Shown here one piece after another: positions 1 through 10,567 of a DNA stretch of 64,000 nucleotides (position 1 is the first letter of the stretch; every line of letters starts with the position of its first letter). Source of the DNA: Paratrimastix pyriformis. Lineage: Eukaryota; Preaxostyla; Paratrimastigidae. A model generated the notes under the pieces. The model ran no database searches. It saw only the letters and a list, made by a program, of their open reading frames with translations, and was not told the origin of the DNA. Where the stretch lies: assembly GCA_027972325.1 (NCBI GenBank), contig JAPMOS010000168.1:1-64000 (forward strand), given 5' to 3'. The translations under genes were made by a program, and so were the position numbers.

Positions 1-3000
1 AAGAAGAAAGGAGGGAAGGGGGAGTGAGGAGGAGGGCAAAGCAAGGGGGGAGAAGGGGAGGCCGAGGCTTGGACCTTTGCTTGGCAACGCAGGGGACGAT
101 GGACGCGGGGATTGGCTGGACAATATGTGGGTGTGGAGAAATGAGAGTGTTCAGATGGCAGGAAAGTCACAGACCAATCACATGGTAAGTCACTGACTTG
201 AGGAACATGTTGCCGGCATGGGCGGGGAACGCTGCGGAAGGGAAGGTGGCCATCTGCCCGTCCAAGTCGGAACCTGGATGCGTTGCTGCGGGAGAAGAGG
301 GAAGGATGAGTATGAAGGGGATGGTGGGAGAAGATGCGCACGTACCGGGAGAAAGTGGCGGAATTGCTTCGGAAGGCGATGGAGAAGGGCGGACCCATCG
401 TTCGAGCAGATGAGTGGGATCCTGCGGGAGACGGCGGGGAAGGTGTTTGGGTTCCGGGACGTGGCCAACACAGACAGGATTATGAGCCCCATCGCATGAA
501 GAAGCTGAGACGGATGGCGATGGCGGAGCGGGACCCGAGCCTGAGGAGGGAAATGCAGAAGCAGTTGGCCAAAAATGAGAGGCGTGCACTACAGGAAGAG
601 GGATCGGGCGTTGGAAGGGGAAGCGCAAGCGCATATATAAGGGCATCATGACAGACGGGGTGGCGCCGGTCGTCGTATGCAACTAAGAATGTGGAGGGAA
701 AGGTGGACAAAGTGGTCACAGATCCGAGTCGGTGAAGAATGGATGGAGGAACTTCATGGCGGACCTGGCAAGGAGGGTGTTGCCGGTGGGCCCGAGGGTG
801 GGGCGGGTGCCAGAAGGAAGGCCGCAGGAAGAAGGGAGGGTGATCATGGCCCCCCTCACAACGCATGATGTTGAGACAATCCTGGGGGCGCTCCCCGATG
901 GTAAGGCGGCGGGCCCGGATGGAGTGACGGCAGAGATGATCCATGCCTGTGGGGAAGAGATCAAAGAGTGGTTGGGGAGGAGATACAATGAGATGTTGGA
1001 GCGGAGTGAAGTGCCGCAGGAGCTCAAGGTCAGTTCGGTGTTCATGGCCACGAAGTCGCAGACAGAACACCCTGGTGACCCTGCAGGCAGAAGGCCAATC
1101 ACTTTGATACAGGTCTTTTTGAAGGGATTGCAGGTGGTGATGGCGTCGCGGTTCCAAGAATGGTGCGTGCAAAGGAATGTGTTTGGGGAGGAGCAGTTTG
1201 GGTTTCTGAGAGGGAGAAGGATTGAGACCCCAATTGCAGAAATTATGGGAGTGCTCACTGACTCGAAAATTATGGGAGGCAGGGAATTCCACATGTGCTC
1301 GTTAGATATCAAAAAGGCCTATGATACAGTGGACATGGACGCACTGAGGAGGGGGTTGAGACGGATGGGGGTTGAGGAGGCATTCATCAGGTATGTGGAG
1401 AGTCTGTACGAGGGGAGGAAGGCCAAAGTCATTACGGGTTTCGGGCTGACGGAGAGCTATGAGATAGAGAGAGGCATTAGTCAGGGGGACCCGCTTTCAT
1501 GTCTGCTATTTATCTCATTCATGGAGGAAGTGCTGGCAGAGGTGCGAAAGCAGGAAGGTGGGTATATCCTGGATAGTGGAAGGAAGGTGAAAGTCCTTGC
1601 CTTTGCTGACGATGTGATGCTGGTCACTCGAACCAAGGAGCAGATGGTACGGTTGGTCAACACAGTGAGACGGAAGGTGGAGGAGGCGGGTATGCAGCTG
1701 TCGTGGACCAAGTGTGACTACCTGTGTGGGGGTGAAGAGCAAGACGGACCTGGACCTGGGTGAGGGTCGAGTCATCAAGGTCCAGCAGAAGGGTGGGGCC
1801 ATCCGGTACCTGGGAATTTGGATAGACGAGGAGATGAACATGAAGATCAACACGGAGAAGGTCATCCAGAAAATGTGTGGGAGGTTGCACAGGCTGATGG
1901 ACAAGAAGGTCCCACCGAGGTTGATGGTGCAGATGATCAACGAGTGCGTGTCGACGTGCCTCCAATATACCGCGAGGCAGTGCCCCATGCCGCAGAAGGA
2001 CCTTGAGATTCTTCAACAGCGCTATGCGCGAGTATTTCGGGAGATTGGTGGGTGCTTGGGGAAATGCGACCCGGCGGAGGTGCTCTTCTTCCCGGAGGAT
2101 GAGGGTGGGATGGGTCTCAAGGACCCGGTGGATGTGCACGACATGATGGTGCTCACGCAACTGCTAGGCAGGGTGGCAGACCAACAAGGGTGCGGCGTGA
2201 TGCTCCGTGAAGAGATAGCCCTGCTGCAAAAGTTGTGGACGACGAGTGAGCCGCTGCTGGACAACCCCGGGAAGTGGGTCAGACTGCACGCGAAGGAGGA
2301 GCCGGGGGTGGTGTCGGGGATGTTGAGGATCTTGCACAAGAAGGGGTTGGCCATCGTGAGGGATGGGGAAGTATTGAAAAAGGAAGCGGAATGGGGAATG
2401 CCGACAACACTGGAGGAGCTGGCAGAGCCATGCAAAATCACCAAGCGGCACAGGCAGACACTCATGAAGAGGGGCATCAGGAGTGTGGCTGACCTGATTG
2501 TGGGCGGTAGGTTTCAGTGGAAGGGCACGATGCCGCAGTACGTGGAGGCCATCAAGGAGCGGGTGTGTGTGTGGGGGAACAAAGTGGAGACGGAATATGT
2601 TAAGTTGGCGAGGAGGATCCGAGAGGAAGAAGTGGCAGAAAGAGATCGAAAGAGGGCAAGGACGGAACAGGAAAAGGAGGAGAGCCGAGAGAGGGCGGGA
2701 CGGGATACGGGCAAGAGAGAGGAGGATGGTGGGAAGGATCACGGGATCCCAGACCCGGAGAGGAAGATGAGACAAGCCAAGCTGATGGTGGGGCAAGGAG
2801 GAAAGCTGGTGGTCGTGGCGAAGAACAGGAAACGCCGAAGCGGGGAGCCGGGGTGGGAGGCCGCCAAGAAAGGGAAGCCCGACGAGCAAGGGGATGGCGA
2901 AACGGAGAGGATGCATGTTGAAGCCAGCGACAAGAAGAGGGGGGCGGAGAGGCACCTGGACCAGAACGGGGAAAGCAAGAAGAGCCGGATGAGAGCGGGC

Positions 3001-5144
3001 AAGTGGGACGAGGCAATGTGGAGGCGATGGGAGGCACTGCGGGCGGAGTGTGAGGAGGTGGAGGTGCGGGTGGAGGAGCCCGAGCTGAAGTGGCGGACTT
3101 TTTACACAGATGGTAGCGCGACCAAGAAGAAGAAGGACCGGCGAGCGGCATTGGCGGTGGTGGAGCGGCTGTCCAATGGGGCACTGGCTGTGCGGGTCGG
3201 GAGAAGGTGCACGGGAAAAGGGCAAACAAACAATGAGGCAGAGCTGGAAGCCATCCTGGAAGCCATCAGAGTGGGACAGGATGCAAACGTGGAGGTGCGC
3301 ACGGACAGTAAGGTGGCAAAGGGATGGGTGGAGAGGCTGATGAAGGACGACTGGACACCGACGGACCTGATCGAGTCGAAGGCCGAGGGCCTCCTCCGAA
3401 GGGGACAGCGAATTCTGAAGGAGCACAAGGGGGGTGTCCGGCTGGTGTGGGTGAAGGGGCACCAGGAGACAGGGGCATCGCTGGATGCGGAGGGGAACAG
3501 ATTGGCAGACAAGATTGCCGGGCAAAGCATCAAACAGGACATAGGCAAGGTGCAACAGGAACGGACCTGGGGTTTTCGGTTGGTTCACCAATGCGACGGG
3601 GAGGAGGTGGAGGGAGACTTTCGCACAAGCCTCCAGTCCTTCAGCCGCCGCGGACGCATCTCCAGGGCGGCCCGGAAACGCAAGAACGCACTGGTGGTCA
3701 TCAATGCTCAGACGGGAAATGGCGGAATAAATACGCAGACCATGCGATGCGAAATGTCGGGCAGACTGGCCATGATGGCAATCTTGCAGCGTTACATCAC
3801 GGCCAACATCAGATTCTACATCAATGGTGAAGGGGATGGGAAATGTTGGTGTGGGGCGAGAGACTATACGAACCATTTGGTTTTTGAATGCCCGGCTATG
3901 ATGGGCAGTGTCGCTGAAAGGTGGAGTGGTGCCAATGCGATCAAACTGATCGCGTGGCTGGACAAGGGGGAAGGAGCAGAAGATGCAGAACAATTGCTCC
4001 AAGAAAAATGGGTGGAGCCTATGGGTCAAAGTGTGCAGGTGAGAGGTAAGCAAATAGCGATGGACAGACTCTGGGAGCTCATCGAGCGATCGCGGGGGCG
4101 CTGGTACCGCGCCCGAACCTGGGACAGCTTCTGGGAAATGTTCACCACAGAAGTGGCGAACCTCTGCGATCGATATGTGGATGGGATGAGTACGGAGATG
4201 GCAGAAGGGCAGACCCACAAGAGCACCCTGCGAAACCAGTGGACGACCCCCCACGTGGTGTCCTCTCTGCTCAGACAAGCAGGCAGTTTGACAACGATGG
4301 CATTCTCGCATCCTGGGAATGCCGATTTGAGCTTCCCTGAATTCAGAACGCCCAGCAAGGATGACTGGTTTTTGGGTGGAAGACTGGATGGCTACGGGTT
4401 GTTTAAGGAGAATCGCGACCTCCTCATCTTTGCCAACCCTGAATACAACCCACAGGAGGAGATGGACCGGTTATTTACGGCAATTGGCGATTGGGCGGAG
4501 AGCCCAATTGGTAGAGCTGGGAAGAGAGCCTTCCGATGTATCGCGATAGTCCCGTACGGAGTGGGCAAGCCAAACCGGACGCGGCCGGTGCAGGGAATGA
4601 AGGCGCAGCATGGAGTCGGTTTGGCGCTGAGGGGGGACATGCAACTGAAGGAGCTGTTTATCATTGAGGAAGGGGGCTTCAGCTTCTGGCTGCCGAGCTT
4701 CTGGCGGACGGGGGAGAGAGGTGCGGGGAAGGCCCGTTTGACGTGGGCATTCTGCTCTTCGAGAACCAGCGGGCCCGAGAGAGATTCCCGATGGACCCAG
4801 CCCCCTTGTGGGCATTGGAGAACATGTTGCGAAAGGAGGCGGGAGCGCGAAGAGTGGAGGCTGACTATGAGGGGCGTCCGAAGGAGGGCGAAGTGCTCTA
4901 TAACTGGAGGGGGATTTCAGAAGGTGTGGTGAAGAAAGTTGCTGGGAGACTGCGAAGACGGTGCGGGCTTAGGGAAATCTACGCGAATGACTGCAGACTG
5001 GCAGCAGAGCTGGGGATTGTGGATGAAGAGACCCAGAAGGAGATTGGGAGCGAACTGGGTGGACTGCGGAGAACTATGCTGGTAGCGATCAAGCAACGGA
5101 AGAAGAACGAGAAGAACGAGGAAGGGATGGACGAAGGGACGTAG
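1..5144 (+). pseudogene. LINE-1 ORF2 polyprotein (endonuclease end, RT, RNase H, zinc knuckle, methyltransferase-like tail)
   Basis: The protein would copy the element's RNA into DNA at a nicked target. RT motifs run in order: PDGVTAE near 917, RPITL near 1100, QFGFLRGR near 1196, LDIKKAYDTVD near 1303, GISQGDPLSCLLF near 1470 and the catalytic FADD at 1602-1613. RNase H starts at FYTDGSA near 3100, followed by NNEAELEA, the TDSK block and EGNRLAD near 3490, so all four acidic positions are present. A zinc knuckle (CWCG, then HLVFEC) lies at about 3840-3893. The C-terminal region 4240-5144 carries NPEY at 4435-4446. The frame changes near 1714-1763 and again near 4743-4932, and bases 1-730 are broken across frames, so this copy is not intact. 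The long stretch 1714-4932 is still uninterrupted. Confidence 0.88.
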
Positions 5145-5263
5145 TCCGAGTGTCGGCGGTGACCGCCCCTTGTGGGCGCGAGCCGACCCATGGACCACTT
5201 GGGGCGTTCCTTCTTGCGAGCTTGTCTCGCGGGGAGGGCGGACCGGGAGGTCTATGTTACCCG

Positions 5264-5299
5264 CGGGCTTCGGCCCGATAACGGACTCGGCGTAAGCCG
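5264..5299 (+). other. LINE-1 3' UTR double hairpin (UUCG loop then GNRA loop)
   Basis: CGGGC-TTCG-GCCCG at 5264-5277 is a perfect 5-bp stem closed by a UUCG tetraloop. CGGC-GTAA-GCCG at 5288-5299 is a 4-bp stem closed by a GNRA tetraloop. The (CA)n tail starts nine bases later. Both hairpins recur at the 3' ends of LINE-2 and LINE-3, where the second loop is GCAA instead of GTAA, still a GNRA loop. A 3' RNA structure recognised by the element's own RT is known for several LINEs; that role here is inference. Confidence 0.7.
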
Positions 5300-5307
5300 G
5301 GAAGTAT

Positions 5308-5325
5308 CACACACACACACACACA
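5308..5325 (+). repeat. (CA)n tail of LINE-1
   Basis: This dinucleotide tract sits exactly at the 3' boundary of the element. LINE-2 and LINE-3 end in the same tract, so it is either the family's tail or its preferred target. Confidence 0.85.
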
Positions 5326-5332
5326 GGCTGAA

Positions 5333-6384
5333 GCGAGGAATCATCGAGACTCTTCTTCTTCCCAAACCCCCAGAAATACTCCCACCCGCCTCCCTGGTGG
5401 CGTGGAGCACCACATGGCTTACAGCCCCACTGCCTCACCACCTCCTGAGCCTGCCGACACCACCCTTGCCCTCCCTGCCAATTTGAGGAGCAAAGGGTGG
5501 GGAGGGGAGACAGGTCATGTTACCTTTTCCCCCCTCTGTCACAACACAACCACACTCGCCCGCACACAGCCCTCGCGCTGGACCCGGGCAAGGAACTCTC
5601 GGTCTACAACGCCAACCGGCGTCTGACCAAGCAGGGCTACGATCACCCCAAGGCCGCTACGCGCCTCTTCACTCTGGAAGATGGGTCGCGCGTCGTCGTC
5701 TCGAACACCCACCGCGGCCGCAGTGGACACTGGGTCTCGTCGCGCGGAGGCGGAGGCTCTGCTGTTCGAGGCGCGACCCGAGGATGGTCTCGGGGTGCTA
5801 CTCGTGGCCGTGGCCGTGGCCGTGGCCGTGGCGGCCGCAAGTTCTTTTCGGCCGCCTCTTCTGCCCGTGGCCAGAGCTCCGCTGAGGAGTCTGCTGCGGA
5901 GGGGGGGAAGAAGTGAATGGAAGGCGCTTCGTCCCCCGGGGGTCTTTTTCTGAGGCTTCGCCCCTTCTGTGTTTTTCCCTGATTTTTATTTTTGCGTGAC
6001 CTGGTAAGCCGGAGGTTTCTCCACCCTCCTCTTTCCCTCCGCAGACACATGCTTACCGGGGTGAGCTTCGGCGGCTCATGGGGAGGAGAAGTTGAATTTG
6101 ATTGTGCCGATGTTTGATCAATCTTTGAAAGCCTCTCTTGTTTTGTCTCTCTCGTCTTTCTGTCTACATTCTTTCTTTGGGATGCGTCTGGGCCTGACCA
6201 CACCTTCCGGAGTGGTGCCCGGCCCCTTTGGCGTGCTTACGCAAGGGCGGGTTCCACTATTCGTGTCATCTGACATGGAATTTCTTTCTATTTGTGGTCA
6301 GTGCCGCTTTTTGCGTTGCCTGACGTGATGTCTATCTATTTTCCTGGGGGTTTGGGAAGAAGAAGAGTCTCGATGATTCCTCGC
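5333..6384. repeat. 41-bp perfect inverted repeat (5333-5373 and 6344-6384)
   Basis: The 41 bases at 5333-5373 reappear exactly, in reverse complement, at 6344-6384. The right arm overlaps the end of the DIRS-like element; the left arm starts seven bases after the (CA)n tail of LINE-1. The arms enclose about 970 bp holding the RGG-box ORF. Exact identity over 41 bp suggests a recent event, such as an inverted duplication or the terminal repeats of a small element. Confidence 0.8.
5497..5916 (+). CDS. Small RGG-box protein, function unknown
   Basis: The 139-residue frame starts at the ATG at 5497. The N-terminal 35 residues look non-coding in composition. A likely splice acceptor (pyrimidine run ending cacacag) near 5570 suggests the true start is an upstream exon, perhaps the open stretch beginning at 5402. 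The middle (about residues 40-80, containing GKELSVYNANRRL and LEDGSRVVVSN) looks globular. The C-terminal third is an arginine-glycine array (RGATRG, then GRGRGRGRGG) followed by a short acidic, lysine-ending tail. RGG boxes bind RNA. The gene faces away from the DIRS-like element and lies between the 41-bp inverted repeats. It could be a nucleocapsid-like gene of a mobile unit or a host RNA-binding protein. Bases 5917-6297 downstream show no gene. Confidence 0.45.
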   Translation: MGRGDRSCYLFPPLSQHNHTRPHTALALDPGKELSVYNANRRLTKQGYDHPKAATRLFTLEDGSRVVVSNTHRGRSGHWVSSRGGGGSAVRGATRGWSRGATRGRGRGRGRGGRKFFSAASSARGQSSAEESAAEGGKK

Positions 6385-9300
6385 GTCTTCCTTCTCCGCC
6401 ACGCGGGACAACTGGTCTGCTGTCGTGTTCTCCTCCCCGGGAAGGTACTCCGGTGCCAGCGTGATGTGCCACCGCTGACACAACAGCATGAGCTTGAGGA
6501 CGCCCTCGTGCATGTCGGGGCTCTTCCCCTTCCACTTCGCGACGCAGGCAACCACCACCTGGTTGTCTGACCTCCATCTCACCGTCTGGTTCTGTATGTG
6601 TGGGTGCAGGAGTGTGACCGCTCTGATTCCCGCCTCCAGCTCGAGTCTGTTGACCGAAGCGAAGGTCTGTGTCTCCAGGAAGTCCTTCTCCCAGATCTCC
6701 CGCGCCTTGATGGGGGGTAGCGCTGGGGAGGGTGCCTGTGCCAGCCTGTTCAGGGTGGCTCCCCACGCAAACGCGCTTGCGTCCGTGGTCAGTTCCCAAG
6801 TGGGTGTGGTCTCCTGCCAGCACCTCTGACACTGCTCCGGGGGTACCATGACCCACCACCGCAGGTCCTCCTTGGCTGGTTCGTCGAGAGAGGCCATGCC
6901 CCCCCAGCCCTGCGCCCGGACTGCCCGCGACTTGGCCAGGTCCAGAGCCCTGATGTGCAGGTGAGCCGCTTCCACCGCGGGACGGAGGGACGCCAGCTTG
7001 CCGATGACGTGAGCCAGGGCTCGGGTCCTCAGTCTGTCCTTCTTCAGGAGTGACGCACACAAGTGCTTGATCCCCTCCAGCTTCTCCGCTGGGATGCGTA
7101 CCGTCTGGTCGCTCGAGTCCAGCACGAACCCCAAGAAGGTCTGCTGCTGCTTTGGGACTGGGTCCGACTTCTCCCAATTGATCGTTAGCCCCAGGCGGTG
7201 CAGGAAGAACATCGAGGCCACGATGTCCCGTCTCAGCGTGTGCGGGTCCGCCGCGAGGAATAACAGGTCGTCCAGGTAGAAGACTACCTGGACGCCCCGG
7301 GCACGCATGACCCGGACTGCCTGTTTGACAATCTTTGTGAATGAGCGCGGCGAGACCGACAGGCCGAAGGGCATCGCCGCCCACTCCAGCTGCTCCCCCT
7401 CCCACTCGAACCCCAGGTACGGGATGAAGCGGGGGCTACCGCGACATGGAGGTAGGCGTTCGACAAGTCCACCTTCGCAAACCAGGTCCCCCCTCGGCGC
7501 AAGGGGGGAAGACCGTGGTAAGGTTCTCCATTTTGAAGTGCTGTGTGACTATCCTCTTGTTGAGTGCACTGAGATCGATCACACATCTCCATTTGTCTGA
7601 GTGTGGTTTTGGGACCCCGAATATCGGTGACACCCACCACCTCGACCCGGTACCAGACGTTTGGATGGCCCTCAGCTCTCTGTACTGGTCTAAGACTTCC
7701 GAGACTTTTTGGATTTCCAGATTTTTGGAGCATAGTGTCTCGGCCCTCTGAGCACTGTGCGCTTCCCGTAGAAACTGTGCTATAAGAGGGGCTCGGTTTG
7801 GAAGGATTTTCTGTGGTGTTTCCTGCGGCGCTCCTTGCGCCATTTCCACCTGACTCTTCCGGGAGTGCCTGTTTGGGATCCTCACTGCGCTCATCGGCGC
7901 CTGATCGGCGACCCAATGCCAGGACAGGCCGCCCGCAATCCATTCCCTGACTTCCTCCGGGAGGTCCAGTGAGAGCCACAAGGCTCTGTGCGGGTCCCTG
8001 TTGATCCTGCCGGCCAGTGGTCCGATCAATGGAGCCCTCTTCTGGAATTCGGTTTGCAGTCTTTTCACCGACCAATCCCTGACTTCCCCCAGCAAGAAAA
8101 AATTCGAGGTTGTGAACGTCAGGGTTCATTCCCGGTTCCTGGCTCGGTGCTGATCCCCGCTGACTGGAATGCAATGAAATCACGGCCGAAGGCCTTGCCC
8201 TCTTTCTCGGCTCGGGGTCTTCCATGAGGTTGTGCTTATGGGCGACACTCTTGCCCGGTTCCAGGTCTGACTGACCTTTGCTCACGTTGCATTCAATCAA
8301 TTCCATGGACTGGTCCCCATAGGACTCTGTCTCAACCCTTTTTGCCATCGCTGGAGGGTCAGCGGTGATTAAGGAGTGTCTTCCAATGACCGACTCGTCT
8401 GTTTGAACTTTTTCATCCCCATGAGATTCAATGAATTCGCGGTCGTGGACTCCACAGGGCACTGCCTCCACTGTTGGAGGGCCCATCGGAACGAGCGGGA
8501 TGCCCAAGCTCCCTGACACTTTCAACCGGTCTGTTTGAACTTTTTCACCACGATCATCACGTGATGCCGGTCTCTTGGCAAACCTCTGTGCCAGCATACC
8601 CGCCAACCGGCCATGCCCGCTGGACGGGAGTGGGTGGGAAGACAGACCCCGGATCTCCGAAGGACCGAAGAGGTCCTCAGACTCCATCTTGGAAAGCGCG
8701 GCACTTCCCGGGTCCGCCTCGCCCTCGTCGGCGTCTTCCTCACCACCACCACCTGCAGCGGCTGCGGCCGACGAAGTCGAGAGCGGCTTGGCCAGCAGCT
8801 CCCGTCGGGACGCCGACCCTTGGCGTAGCGCGTGCGCCAGCAGTTGCGCGGCGTCGAGATGAGGCTCGAGGGAGGCCCGCCGCAGGTCAGAGAGCTGCTC
8901 GATGATCAGGTTGAGGCCCAGTTGCGTGGCCTTCAACGACGCCCGCAGCTGGGCCTCATTCAACAACTCCTCCGCCTCGGTGGCCCCGAAGGTGCCCACA
9001 AAGCCGTAGCCAAGGGCCCGCGCGGTCAGCTGGGCGGTGTCGAGGATCGAGACGAGCTTGGAGTCCGCAGACAGCAGGTCCGTGGGGTCACCACCCCGGC
9101 GCAGCGTGTTCTTGGGGGGTGGGGCCAGGATCTTGGGCTTGCCCGTGACACGGAGGGGAGGGAACTTCTTCAAGAGGGACTTCACATAATTCCTTTCTTT
9201 CTCTTCCACCGCGTGGTGCTGCAGGGCCACAAATGACAGGGGCACGAGATCGCGTAACAGAGCACGAGCTTGGTCGGCTTGGTCACCTTCACCCAGCACT

Positions 9301-9509
9301 GCCAACGGGTCCGCATCTCTGCGGGACGCCTCAGCGAATGAGAGGACCTCAGGGTTGGTCACATCAACGATTGGGTCCGAGTCCTCCGAGGTCCAGAAGG
9401 CTGCGGGAAGAGTTGGCGTCGGCAAGAATTCTGGTCTGTCCGCCTTCGCAGGGACTGGGGGGTCAGGCCCAGGTGCTGCTGGTGCTGCTGCTGCTGCTGC
9501 TTCTGCCAT
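6298..9509 (-). mobile_element. DIRS-like retroelement fossil (gag-like, RT and RNase H parts)
   Basis: Read on the minus strand, the first part (about 8000-9509) is a gag-like region: an Ala/Pro-rich start, then a helical middle. A reverse transcriptase follows, with KVDLSNAYLHV and the catalytic YLDD block near 7265-7280. RNase H of the DIRS type (TTDASAFAWG near 6765-6790, then RSDNQVV and EENTTADQLSR) ends near 6370. This RT-RNase H style matches DIRS and related tyrosine-recombinase retroelements. I see no tyrosine recombinase next to it, so the element is incomplete. It is broken, with roughly one or two breaks, but the long readable stretches argue for moderate age. Bases 9510-9704 upstream hold no gene and are probably its 5' flank. 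Confidence 0.7.
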
Positions 9510-9704
9510 TGTAAAGAGGTAACAGTAACAATGAAATTCAAATAGATGCTTGTTGATTTTTGCGTTCGCTTTCGGGGTGGGTATGGCTATTTTTGGTTTT
9601 CATTATTTCTTTCGTTGTCGGGGGGAACACGAAGACGTTCACTGGAGCACCAGTCCCATCTCCTCGACAGTAGGATCCCTTCTTCCTAACACTTACAGGA
9701 AGAT

Positions 9705-10380
9705 AGGCTTCCCGCCTGCCTCAGCAACGAAGATATAGTGTGGGGAGTCGTCCATTGGTTCCTCAGCTTACTCATGTGCGTCCGCCCCTCCTTTACTGTC
9801 GTGCTTTTCCCTTCCTCATATCGGTCACACATCTCAGCTACCTCTGTCGAGAACGTTTCCCAAAAACTGTCCCATGTTCTCGCCCGAAACCATCTCCTCC
9901 GGGACCTCTCCATCAATTGCCATAGCCTCACCTTCGTGATCTGCCTGCCCCTTATCTTCACACACTCTCCCATCGGCTCTACCCACTTCTCCTCGAGCAG
10001 CTGGTCCGGGTCTTCAGCTCCCTCCGCCTTGTCCAACCACTCAATTAGCTTCACAGCATCCGCCCCTTTCCATCTCTCCCCCGCACATCCCGCCATCCCT
10101 GGGCATTCAAACACCAAGTGGTTCATGTGGTCCCTCACCCCACACCAACACTTCCCATCCCCCTCCCCGTTGATGTAGAACCGGATGTTGGCCGTGATAT
10201 ACCGCTGCAGGATTGCCATCATCGCCAGCTTCCCGGACATCTCGCACCTCATCGTTTGCACGTTGATCCCTCCGTTGCGACTCTCTGCGTTAATTAACAC
10301 AATCTCGTTTTTCTTTTTACGAGCCGCCCTCCATATGCGACTTTTCCTCCCCCATTCCTTCATCACCTCTCTGAAGTCTG
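9705..10380 (-). mobile_element. Internal LINE fragment (zinc knuckle and following region)
   Basis: This stretch is almost identical to 11413-12093 of LINE-2, in the same orientation. It covers the end of RNase H, the CWCG zinc knuckle and the start of the C-terminal domain. It is truncated at both ends: its 5' side abuts the (GT)n tail of LINE-2 at 10381 and its 3' side abuts the flank of the DIRS-like element at about 9704. The simplest reading is that LINE-2 inserted into, or next to, an older copy of the same family. Confidence 0.85.
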
Positions 10381-10403
10381 GTGTGTGTGTGTGTGTGTGT
10401 GTG
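10381..10403 (-). repeat. (GT)n, the (CA)n 3' tail of LINE-2
   Basis: A dinucleotide tract at the exact 3' boundary of LINE-2, followed directly by the older LINE fragment that ends at 10380. Confidence 0.85.
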
Positions 10404-10411
10404 ATACTTCC

Positions 10412-10447
10412 CGGCTTGCGCCGAGTCCGGAATCGGGCCGAAGCCCG
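10412..10447 (-). other. LINE-2 3' UTR double hairpin
   Basis: On the coding strand CGGGC-TTCG-GCCCG (10447-10434) is followed by CGGC-GCAA-GCCG (10423-10412), then the CA tail. It is the same arrangement as at 5264-5299 and 45370-45405. Confidence 0.7.
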
Positions 10448-10567
10448 CGGGTAACATGATCCCCCCCAGGCCGCCTTCCCGCAGAACAAGTCCTGCAGAA
10501 AGAGCACCCCAGGGAGTTCATGGGTCGGCTACCGTCCCTCCAGGGGCGGTCACCGCCGACTTCCGGA

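Larger units (their letters stand above)
1..5325 (+). mobile_element. LINE-1: non-LTR retrotransposon copy, 5' part outside window
   Basis: The left edge cuts this element: bases 1-190 already align with the end of the endonuclease region of the two fuller copies (10381-21800 and 35315-45438). It continues through reverse transcriptase, RNase H, a zinc knuckle and a C-terminal methyltransferase-like region, then a 3' UTR and a (CA)n tail ending at 5325. It is clearly related to LINE-2 and LINE-3 but diverged at many positions, so I treat it as a sister subfamily. A second piece of this subfamily lies at 21803-22405 on the minus strand. Elements with an APE endonuclease and RNase H occur in the I, Tad and RandI/Dualen groups; I cannot choose between these by eye. 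Confidence 0.92.

Noticed and set aside
2164-4311. Very long open frame on the minus strand (about 715 residues) opposite LINE-1
   Set aside because: It is a shadow of the GC-rich LINE coding strand. It is Pro/Leu/His-rich with no motifs, while the + strand carries clear RT and RNase H.
5643-6203. 186-residue minus-strand frame as a tyrosine recombinase for the DIRS-like element
   Set aside because: It has no R-H-R-H-Y pattern and overlaps the better supported RGG-box ORF on the other strand.
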